Shown here in pieces: positions 54,647 to 64,000 of a stretch of DNA of 64,000 bases. The stretch comes from Stromatinia cepivora (Eukaryota > Ascomycota > Leotiomycetes > Helotiales > Sclerotiniaceae), in the NCBI GenBank assembly GCA_014898415.1, contig RCTD01000002.1, forward strand, positions 2,604,001-2,668,000, read 5' to 3'. Each line of letters begins with the position of its first letter. The first letter of the stretch is position 1. The notes beneath the pieces were generated by a model that was not told the DNA's origin, made no database searches, and saw nothing but the letters and a program-made list of their open reading frames with translations. Both the position numbers and the translations under genes were made by a program.

Positions 54647-56969
54647 TTAGATCCAACCCCCTTCAATATCCTCTTTTGTATCTACCGATATCTGAACTCC
54701 TCTCTCTACCTCAGACCCTTTCTTTTCGTCTTTCCATTTTGACCCATCGTTCTCACCATCTCCCCACGCCAAGTGCACCGCTTCATTTTCCCATTGTTTC
54801 TCCCCGCCTCCTATCTTATTCACTCTCTCATCTCCCTCCTGCTTAAAAACCTCACACCTCAACGCCGCCCTTAACCTTCCAGCCTCCAAAATACCATCAT
54901 GCCTCTCATGCGCCTTCTGACTTCCATATTTCACTTTGTACCTTATATAATCCATCACTCCCTTACTACCACTCTGTGAGAAAGAAGAAGAGTCGTTTGT
55001 GGTGCTGATATAAATGTTTGTGTCTGTTGTTATATCTTCTGAGTTTGTTGGAGTCTGATATGTGGGATTTGAGGAAGCTTTGCATAATGGGGAAGGATAG
55101 ATAGGAGTGAATGAAAGTGCTATACGTAATTTTTTGCGTGGGAGAGGTGCCTGTGATTCGGGACTGAGGGTTGCATGTACGCGTTAATTTTTGTTTGATG
55201 TGAGGAAGGGGTATAATGAAGGGACGAGGGACAGCGAGGACGCGGGAAACAGGTAAGTAAACATATGGGGTAACATACTAAATAATAGCAGCATAAGCTC
55301 TTTTTGTCGGATGGATTCCATATTTATCCTATGATCTCACATATTAGCATTTCTTCTCTCCTACTCTCCTCTCAAGCAAAATGGATAAGTCGATCACCCA
55401 AGCAGCAGCGATCACATGGGATATTTCAGGGGAAACATAAAAACAAAATACACTCACAAGAACACCCCGATTCCACCCCTCCAATACATTTCTAATTAAT
55501 TCCTTTTCTTTTCTTAACGCATCCATGTTCTGGGGTAAAGATGTAACGGGATATATGATCGTTATGTTTTGGATAGAACCGGCGGTTATGAGGTAGTGGC
55601 AGCCGGATTTGGGGTGCGGCGGTTGAGATTCTTTTGTGGATTCTTTTTCGCATAAGGATGGTGATGAAGATGCGGAGGTTAAGAACGGGGTTGGCGGTGT
55701 TGAGGAGAAGGAGGCGCTGGAGCGAAGACCCGAAGAAACAGAGAAGGGGGAAGAATAGGCTCGCAAACGAGCGCGTGAGCCCTCGCCCACAAACACCGAA
55801 GGGAGTAGAGTTACCGTCTCTTCTTGAAGCTCTCTCCCATCTCCATTCTTATATCCATAATTTTCTTTCCCTCTGCGTTCCTCAACACAGACTTCGTCCT
55901 CGACAAACTTAAACTCCAACCCTAGTTGTTCACCAAAAGACTCCTCATTCAATTCTAACCGAATCTCCTTTTCATCGTCACAATAAAACTCCTCCAGAAA
56001 ATCCTCATAGCCTAGTCCATATTTCTCAATTTCTTCCCATCTTTCTTTCGCTCTTTTGGTTCCTCTTTTTACTCCTTCTTGATTTTCATTCTCATCTTTA
56101 CTTTCTTCTTCAAGCCGCCGCCGTCTATTTCTGTTTGCACTTCTATCTCGAATTCCACCTCTATTATCGCCTCTTTCATTTGATAAGGATCCCGATTCTA
56201 ATAAATTCAGTCGATCTCTCAATCTCAATACTTCACCCACAAGATCTGGGAGTTGGAGACTTGAGGAGGAGACGGATGGTGATGGATATCCACTACTATA
56301 GCCATATTGATTGACATTCCCATTTCCATATTGGTTTACATTTGAATATTCATGTCCATTTGTATTTCCAAATGCATTACCATCTCCAAACCGATGCCCG
56401 TGAGCCTGGGGAGATAAAGAAGGAGTAACAAAAGGTGTGTATGAGGGAGGTGGAGAACCAAAATTTGAGATTGTCGTTGAGGTTGAGGGGAAATTTCGCG
56501 CGTGGTTTGATATTTGTTGTGATGATGAGGTACCGGTAGAAGAGGAGGAAGATGCGGAGTAGAACGGAGATCTAGGAGGGCTGGGAGGAAGAACTTGGAT
56601 ATTATTTGAATTGAGTTGAGGTTGGAGCTGAACAGCCTGGGGTTCTGTGACATGGTGATTTGGTTGAAGGGTAATATTCGCGGTTGGCGTTGGAATTGGG
56701 ATAGTAGCTGAAGGTGCAGCTAAATCTAATTTTGGCGTTGAAGGAATTATATTTAATGATTGAGCTAAGACGTTCAGTCCTTGTGTTTGTTTTTGTGGTT
56801 TTGTTTGCGCTTCTACTTCCAAGTCCGGCACCGGTGGTAACAAAACTGGTATGGTCGCCTTCGGCTCTGTTGAAGAACCAGCATTAGAACCCAGAGCACT
56901 AGTAATTGAAACTGGTGCAAAGAGTTTCTTATGAAGAGTAATTTTAGAAGATTTACTACTTTGGAACAT
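54647..56969 (-). CDS. unknown protein, two-exon model, 671 aa
   Basis: Exon 1 is 55458-56969 (ATG at 56969) and exon 2 is 54647-55150. The 307-nt intron has GTGAGT and TCACAG; joining in phase 0 gives an open frame of 2016 nt. The first 250 residues are Ser/Pro/Asn/Gln-rich and disordered, with Tyr-Gly-Asn repeats (NQYGNGNVNQYGYSSGY). A short Leu-heptad (LPDLVGEVLRLRDRLNLLES, about 240-259) and a basic stretch (NRNRRRRLEEE) follow, then an acidic region. Exon 2 adds LPRKKLRIALSFTPIYPS and a helical part with SQKAHERHDGILEAGRLRAA. Not a recognised family; a regulator is possible. The joining of the two exons is inferred. Unspliced, exon 1 alone would run to a stop at 55344 (541 aa). Confidence 0.5.
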
Positions 56970-57798
56970 TGTTCTTAATCTTTACGGTAGATTTAGGATT
57001 GAATGTCGCTGTGAAGATATTGGAGAAGGAGTGAAGGATATGAGGTGTATGTAAAGTTGAAACAGGTCAAATGCATCAATGATAGTACAGTGGCTTCGAC
57101 TTGCCAACACGGTATAGATGCGATTAATGGTTCAAGATAAAGTACATAAGTTGGAGGTCGATGAGGCGTAGGGGTGCTGTTGTATTGGGACTGATCCTTG
57201 GCCAATGACGTTGATATGGAGGGAAGGTTGGTTGATGCTTTCACTGTTTTATGTCGAATACTACTCGACGCTTGAATTTTGTATGCTATCAATTGAACTC
57301 TATTCCAAAATCAAACAGATTAAAAGGAAACAGAGATGATTGTTCTATGAGCAGAAATCATTGAATCGTGCTGTAGTTGTAGAGAATCATGGATAAATAT
57401 CTCGCTTCATGGCTGGGAACATGTCAGCGCTTAAGACGTAGGATCAGAACCAACAAATCCAACAGGCGCTGCTGCTATACCATTTTTAGGATAAATAATA
57501 ATCGACGAGGGAAGTGGCGATAAGGAACATACAGAGGGCGAAAAAATATTGGTATTTTCCGACTTGAAACTTGTTAACTAATGCTTTGGTATAACGCATA
57601 CTTCAATAATAGCCTCATTTGTAGGCATGAACCCAGAGCGCAACTTCTCGAGCGATCCATCCGGTGTATCCCATTTCGTGCAATGCATGTTCGAATAATC
57701 TTCTTGAATCTTTTTGGATGGCGAGCTTCAAATTTCAAAGTCGCAAGTTATCCACTGAGTTCGTTCCATCAAATTGGAGATCCCGCTCAATCACATCA
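56970..57798. other. intergenic region
   Basis: No gene seen. It holds the promoter of the unknown gene and the 3' UTR of the aldo-keto reductase. Confidence 0.5.
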
Positions 57799-58956
57799 CT
57801 ACTCGCTCCCAGCCCCCTTCATAATCTCGACCTTAAACTCATCCATAATTTCGTTTTCGGCTTCATCCTCAATCTCATTCGTAACGACTTGGACAATGGA
57901 ACCTCTATCGCCTTCATCTAAGCTATCGATTTGATACATATCCCACTCGGAAAGCTGAAAGTTGAATACATCGGCGTTTTCGGCAATTCTTGAAGGAGTC
58001 TCGCTCTTTGGGAGAGGAATCCATTTCTTTTGCATGGAATATCGTATCAATATCTGAGCCACAGTCTTGTCGTGAGTGGTTGCGATACCATTAAGGACTG
58101 GATTACCACTCCTCTGGTTCCTGACCAAGGGACAATAAGCTTCAACATGAATACCATTGGTCGTACAGTATTCCACCACAGTCCTTTGCTGGCAAAAAGG
58201 GTGTAACTGATGTCGTTAGACCTGCAGCAAAAGGTTACAAACTGAAACACATACCTCAATTTGATTAACATGAGGAGGCCAAATAATATCGGAGAACTCG
58301 TTCCATCGCAGAGGTCGCCACCCGCGTTTTAATCCCTCAATATGTCCAACACCAAAATTTGAAACCCCAATCAGACGTGATTTTCCTTTCTTAAAGAGTC
58401 TCTCGAGGGCCTCCCACATCTCCAAACGACTATCAGCTCCACAATTTGGGCTGTGGATCAAAAATAGATCAACATAACCATCTGCACTATCATCAAGAGC
58501 TTTAATGCTTTCTAGACATTTTTCATGGGATTTATCGACCGATCCGCCAGGTGTGAGAATCTTGGTGGTAATGAATAGTTCATGACGTTTTAAGCCGAAT
58601 TCTTTCATATATTCTTTGATAGCCAACCCGACCTCCTTTTCGTTTCCATAGTATCTGTAATTAGCTGTCAAAATCATCCCAGCGGTAAGCTTTGTGGTAT
58701 AGCATGTATGTTAAAGCATAGAAATGAGTTCTTACTGAGCAGTATCAATATGTCTATATCCAGTCCTTAATGCGACGGAAACAGCATCGACACACTTTTG
58801 TCCATGGCATTCATAAACTCCAAATCCTAATTGTGGAATACCGATTGAACGTATGGATGTTATGGGAGAGAAAAGCCTTGATTTGACGTTGAGTGTCATC
58901 TCAGGTGGTACAGCAGCTGGAATAGTATTATTTTCCACTTCAGTATTCAAATTCAT
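57799..58956 (-). CDS. aldo-keto reductase
   Basis: Three exons: 58736-58956, 58255-58654 and 57799-58188; introns are 81 and 66 nt; 336 residues. The protein is an NADPH-dependent aldo/keto reductase of the (beta/alpha)8 barrel type. GYRHIDTAQYYGNE carries the catalytic Asp71 and Tyr76; FITTK has Lys105; DLFLIHSP has the His141. IGVSNFG and the late IPLPKSETPSRIAENADVFN match the cofactor-binding part. The length is slightly longer than usual (about 310-325), owing to an N-terminal extension of about 25 residues and a charged, acidic C-terminal tail. No signal peptide; cytosolic. The substrate cannot be told. Confidence 0.9.
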
Positions 58957-60058
58957 GATGAAGATATGATGTCCGGTGTTTGATTTGTTGTCTGATCCGA
59001 AGTTATCGTGAAATACAAAACAATGGTTTTGATTGATTGTTGAACTATTGAATAACCTTGAGTGAAGGAAAGGAAAGAAAAGAAAGAAAAGAAAAGATTA
59101 TGTTAGAAAGTCAAGTTTCCACTTGGAAGTTGCTTTTCTCAAATTGTTTCATTGATGGTTCGTTCTTACTCTAATAAATAACGATGATGCTCATATTGAC
59201 GCTTGAGGCATAAGCCACAACTAAATATGTATGATGGGGAAGAAATCATGTGATAACCAATTAAAACACTTGCAATGATTTACGCTAGCTATTTGCAGCT
59301 TGGTGTAGCTCCAGAGACTGTTGTCATGATATGAAATTTCAACTAAGTGGCTACCACCTGAATAATCTCATGTTATTTTGATGTACTGGCGACGACAACA
59401 TGATCTTGGGATTTCGAAAGCTTATATTTAAAAGCCAACTTTGTTGTATGATTCATGACTGGAAGCAGAATGAAAGTTCACCCTTTTCACGTGCAAGTGC
59501 GCGGGATTTGGTTACGATGATAGGGAAGAAGAGATGGCGTGTTGAGCTATTAGTGATAGTCTGCCACTATATCTTAATACTAGTTGCATACTATGAGCTA
59601 CGAGATACAATATTTTTCCATGGGTAGGATTTTCTTGTAATTATCATTCCTAGCGTCTATTTCGCCGATGGGTTTCCTTCAGTACGAAAAATAAGCTTTC
59701 TAGCTTCCTAGCTTTCTAAGTAAGCTGGCTCTAACTCCAAAATGCCGGAAACTTTAGCTCTAGAACAAAAATGCCGGTCGTTGAGCTAGCAATGGCGAGG
59801 ATCTAGACTACCTAGGGTTGAACCAAATCCCGTAGGATAGTTTTCACACAATGGAGCTCAAATGATGAACGTCTTGTGATGTAATATAAAAGCAGAACAC
59901 CTAGAACCACAAAAATCATATGCATCCTAATCTTCTTACTCATTTCATTGATATTCATTGATATTTAAACCTTACTCTTCATATTTATTCACAAGCTTAA
60001 CTTTATTCTCATATTCGAGTTGCTGAACCGTCTCTTCTCTTCATAATCCAAACCCACC
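58957..60058. other. intergenic region
   Basis: It lies between two divergent genes. Near 59695-59810 a CTAGCTTCCTAGCTTTC stretch and two copies of an AAAATGCCGG motif (59741, 59769) occur. An ORF at 59400-59627 has no family resemblance. Confidence 0.5.
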
Positions 60059-61321
60059 ATGGACCCTCGAGGTGAAATACCAACTTACACCATCGATCTA
60101 TCTTTTCCTCCTTCTAAACGATATGAAAAGATTGCCACAGATTTTAAGGATCAATTATGTAGTTTGCCAAAAGAGCTGGATGAAACACTTCAACATTGGC
60201 TTAAAAATCCCATTCTAATATTCCTGTTTAAAATCTTTGCATTTTTATTCATCCGTCGCTTATACTCTGCTGAAGAGATGGAAGAGGTGAAAGGGATCGC
60301 TAAGATTTCGGGGGTCAATGTCAGACTTTTGGTAGCATTGAATGTAATGCTTGATTCATTAATGTGCTGTACTAGTGGCGGAATTCTTGCATACTCTGAT
60401 AATAATGTTGAACATCAGAGTATGATGCATTTCAGGCTTCTGGATTGGGACCTGGATGGTTTGAGAGGTATGCTTGTTGTTTTGGAATATGTCAATTCCA
60501 ACTCATCGAATCCTACAAGAGTCATTGCCAGAAGTATCACATATGCTGGTTATGTTGGAATTCTCACTGGTGTGAGGTAAGTTCTGCAAGAATCTCCATA
60601 TAATAAATTGTAACAGTGCATTCATGGACTAATCAATTGTAGGGAGGATTTTTCATTATCTATGAACTTTCGTCCAAAATCTTCATGGCCTACATTATCC
60701 CTACGTTTCCACCAATTTCTCGTCCTGGCCGGATTTCGCCCATCAATCGCTACCATCTTCCGATCCCTAATAATTGCGCCGATCGGATCAACATTGCCGT
60801 CTATAGTTGAAGCGGCCCGCGTCCTGAGCAATCATACCTTTTCTCCATGCTATATCATCCTCAGCAATGGTTTCAGCACCTTGGTCATGGAAAAAGACCA
60901 GCACAGATCACATGTGCGCTCCTCTCCTTCATTCATCGTCCAAACCAATCACGATATTTTCCTTTGGCAAGCGCAAAACCGATTAGCCGATCATGATGGA
61001 TACCCTTTTCCAGTTCCTCAACTGAATCCATATCCCGCTCCTCCTTCAGGTTCCGCATATAAAGATTCCGGAGTGTTCGAAAAGTACCAACAGTACTGGA
61101 GTTGCCAAGATTCCATAGATAGGTACAATTCCCTGCGAGAAAAATGGACGGCTATCCCGGAAGGAATAGGTACACAACCATCAGCGGAGATCGAGGACTT
61201 GAAGAGCTGGATCAGGTCAGAGCCAGTTGGTAATACTCAGACGCATTTTATGTGTTTGATGGATCCTGTTAAGGGAGAGATACGATGGCTTGAGAGGGGA
61301 AGGGAGGAGGCTTATGTTTGA
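60059..61321 (+). CDS. acid ceramidase/NAAA-like amidase
   Basis: Exons 60059-60576 and 60643-61321 give 398 residues; the 66-nt intron has GTAAGT and TTGTAG. The start is a good Kozak context, CACCATGG. It belongs to the N-terminal nucleophile hydrolases related to acid ceramidase and N-acylethanolamine amidase. Residues 1-100 form the NAAA-beta type segment (EIPTYTIDLSFPPSKRY), which in active enzymes is cut off to expose the Cys. Here SLMCCTSGG has Cys104 as the expected nucleophile, with FRLLDWDLD giving the Arg and Asp of the active site; then LTGVREDFSLSMNFRP and CYIILSNG. A hydrophobic segment (PILIFLFKIFAFLFI, about 51-65) precedes the Cys. Unlike lysosomal homologues, it lacks a clear signal peptide. 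Confidence 0.82.
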
Positions 61322-62241
61322 AAATGTTTGGAAATGCAATGTTGTTCTTAGATACCCGGGTCAGATACTGTGCGATCATTTGGTTTGGGAGTTTGTAGAG
61401 GTTGGAAATGTATAGAAATATAACCTTGGATATATTTGACGTAATACCCGGAACTTAATATCATTTGGGTGGCCAACACAGCTGTGGCCCCCTCGTTGAT
61501 AATTTAGAAAAGTATGAAAGCAGTATTTGTGGACTTTCATTCCTAGCAAATGTTTGATAAATGAATAAATATTTTCAAAAATTCGACACTCCATAAATTC
61601 CTATACAACGTTACCCGAGCGGATACAATGAAGATGAATTCCAAGTATGACTAAGGTCAACATGTGATATCATGCAGGTCGTACCGGCGTCATCGTCACT
61701 ACCCCTCCAACTCTATCAATCTTATGATCTTCTATATTTTAATTTTACTGATTCGCGGCAAGACCACAATGTATTAGTAATCTACTTTGGGTTAGAAATG
61801 TCATGATCAAATTCACTTGCTTACGAAAGAATCAGGGAGATTTGACAATAAATCGCTACCTTGTGTTCCTGCACAGCATATTTCGATCCTCGGCTGCAAG
61901 TACCTAGGTAGCTATTCCCTTCCAATCTCGTTTTGAATCGCGATTATTTTTCATCCTAGCCCGCCATTCCCTCCTTCTACATCTGGGTAAATGCCAAAGT
62001 TAAACTACAACGTCCCTAAAATAACTACTGCCTGTTTACATCGATATTTTCACTCCACAGAATCTCCTTCCAGTGGAAATCTTCCGATATCCTTTGGCTA
62101 TTGAATCTCTTGATATCAAATTTTGAAACTCAAGTACCTCGTTATTCATTCCAATCCGGGACTCTACTTATTGTATCCGTTTCGCCCCAAATATCGAAGT
62201 TACACGCCTTCGACCTTTGACTTGCCTCATTATAGGGCAAT
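61322..62241. other. intergenic region
   Basis: No gene seen. The last 150 bp hold the leader of the methyltransferase. Confidence 0.5.
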
Positions 62242-63698
62242 ATGGAGCCCATCAAAGAGCTTTCTACTTCGCCAACAGCAATAAGATTTTCAGCGCCATC
62301 ACAAACATCTTCCCCCAGAGCACCAATTCCCGCTACTCTTGACGTTACAGAGCATTATGATAGACGCGCCTTTTCCTACGATGATGCGACAACGTTCCAT
62401 AAATCAGTCGCAGAGGAATATGTAAAATATGTGAAGCCAGTTGCTGGCGAGAAGTTGTTAGATTTAGCTTGTGGAACGGGATTAGTAGGGTTTGCATGTA
62501 AGTTTTTGTTTATATTAATTATGGTTATTGTTCTCCTGTTACTACAATCCAAAGGTGTTCAGTTTGTTTTTCTGCGTTAAGAGTGTGGTTCCAAAAGGAC
62601 TGCAGAATAATACAGAGATAGGGAGGGAACAAAACCCGGGTGGTATTTCACTCTTCATCAAGTGATGGGCGTCTAATTTTTCAGTCCGTCAAAAATATCT
62701 CAATTGGGATACTACACAAATACACTTCGCTGTGCTGTACTAGGCAGCTTGTCGAGTCATACATATATCCTGTCTCTCATCCTATCTCATTCTGCAATCC
62801 CGAATACACCAAGTTCCCTCATCGCACATCTGTCTGCAACGCCGAGAGCTGATCCCAACAAGTAAACTCTCACGTTCGCCTCTCCCACATTCATGGCATC
62901 GACATTTCCAGCAAAATGCTTGACTTTGCATGTTCCAAAATATCGTCCGTTCCAAACCATACTCATATGAAAGGCATTATCCTTCAGCCACTGGACTCTC
63001 CCGAGACAGATATGCTTTTCGAACATCACGATATAACTTCTCTCTCTACTCTCCCCTCTCTTTCCGAAAGAGAGGGAACATTCGATATAATAACAATCTG
63101 CTCCGCATTCGTACTCCTTCCCTCTCCCCTCGAATCTTTATACTCGTGGATTCCCTATCTAAAACCTGCCTTTCCTACTGGTGCCTTCATTCCTGGTGGA
63201 AGATTAGTACTCGATATACCCCATCCCTCTTCCATGATCGGCTTATCAATTTTCTCCAAGTTAGCTCCCAAATTTGGAATCTCCTTTCTTGGACAGCGAA
63301 ATTGGATCGGCAGCTCGGAAGATTCAGCAATGGAGAATTTGGAGAAATTAATGGGCGATGCAGGATTAACAAGAGTGAAAACTTTCAAGTCGAGAATATT
63401 TCATGACATACCCGCGGCGACGCCGTTGGGTGACGGAATTGGAAGAATTATTGATGAAGGGACAGAGACTGAACGCCGCGAATGGCCCGCTACAACTGAA
63501 GCTGGAAGCCAGATCTACGATCTTATGATCAAAGGAGCTGGATCGCAAAAGTGGAAGGAAGGTACTGAAAAGGAAAATAAGTGTAAAAAAGCGAGTTGGA
63601 TATGGGAATGGGTTCAATTGGGGGTTAGTGATGAAGAAGGAGAGATGTGGGTTAGAGAGGAGGGCGCATTAATAATTGGTATTGGATGGAGGGAGTAA
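62242..63698 (+). CDS. class I SAM-dependent methyltransferase
   Basis: Exons 62242-62497 and 62863-63698 give 363 residues. The intron of 365 nt (GTAAGT to CAACAAG) is long for this window; the acceptor at 62861-62862 is the one that keeps the frame. The SAM site is LLDLACGTGLVGFA (about 72-85), followed by GIDISSKMLDFA (motif post-I) and FDIITICSAF and GGRLVLDIPHP (motifs II-III). No membrane segment; the C-terminal third is charged, with WIWEWVQLG. It resembles the UbiE/Methyltransf_11/25 fold; the substrate is unknown. If the intron is wrong, the region between exons may hide another short exon. Confidence 0.75.
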
Positions 63699-64000
63699 GT
63701 GCGGTTGTGTGGCGTATGTCACTACACCACAGTAATATCTTTGATGTTTGACTTCAGGCTTAGTGGTGAGAAATGGAAGATTTTGGTTAGATGGGAGTGG
63801 CAGTTTTTCATCAGGATTAGGTTCAAGGGGTAGTCACTGATTATGGTGATGCAGGCCGTAGCATTGGTTTTGTGGATTATATGGGGCGTTCACAGGCGAG
63901 AAAGGGAAAGATGACTGTTAAAAAGAGACAAGATTAATCATTGAAGTTAGGATTGAAAAAATGCTGTTTCATGATGCGGAATTATTTTTGTAGGTTGAAC
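63699..64000. other. right edge of the window
   Basis: It contains the 3' UTR of the methyltransferase. No gene seen in what is visible. Confidence 0.5.

Noticed and set aside
59400..59627. 75-codon plus-strand frame
   Set aside because: No domain, no conservation signal, lies in the divergent promoter region of two real genes.
1..64000. tRNA and rRNA genes
   Set aside because: I looked for B-box-like GGTTCGAATCC sequences with matching arms and for 5S-type sequence and found none convincing; a tRNAscan-SE/Infernal run would be decisive.

Overview
The window is nuclear DNA from a filamentous ascomycete (Pezizomycotina). The support is short introns of about 46-81 nt with GT..AG ends and CTAAC/CTGAC-type branch sites, a typical fungal gene set (Sec72, Nhx1-type exchanger, FucP-like MFS, sucrose symporter, Dcr2-type phosphoesterase, ClpP), and transposon islands whose decay (CpA to TpA, CAA codons turned to TAA) looks like repeat-induced point mutation (RIP). 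Gene content and style suggest Leotiomycetes/Sclerotiniaceae (Botrytis/Sclerotinia-like); that placement is inference.

Layout. 1-5 kb: one unknown coiled-coil gene and a FucP-like MFS transporter. 5.3-9.4 kb: AT-rich island with a complete 1.67-kb short LTR element (150-bp LTRs, GTTTT target duplication). 9.5-26.9 kb: ordinary gene-bearing DNA with an Na+/H+ exchanger (minus), a GPH sucrose-type symporter, a 1185-residue unknown disordered protein, a Sec72-like TPR protein, three small charged unknown proteins on the minus strand, and a membrane-anchored methyltransferase. 26.9-41.8 kb: accessory/decay island with a broken 14-TM MFS gene, broken pieces of fungal NLR/incompatibility-type genes (a Helo-like N domain ending in a sigma-type amyloid-like motif, and a SesB-like serine esterase), a frame-disrupted coiled-coil gene, and a nested transposon stack. 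The stack is a RIP-decayed Copia element (32238-40971, minus strand, target duplication ATATA) with a second copy of the short LTR element inside its left LTR, a solo LTR inside its interior, and another solo LTR just outside. 41.8-64 kb: gene-rich again, with a Pro-rich unknown, a Dcr2-like phosphoesterase, a mitochondrial-type TRM61 tRNA methyltransferase divergent from a monoacylglycerol lipase, a conserved mitochondrial protein divergent from mitochondrial ClpP, a small secreted Cys-containing protein, a two-exon unknown, an aldo-keto reductase, an acid-ceramidase/NAAA-like amidase and a second methyltransferase.

How the parts relate. The 46-52 kb block groups several likely mitochondrial genes around two short divergent promoters (230 and 185 bp). 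The 27-41 kb block is a chronicle of insertion, RIP and later insertion. No CRISPR, rRNA or tRNA gene was recognised. All splice models are read by eye from phase, splice sites and family expectation; RNA evidence would settle them.
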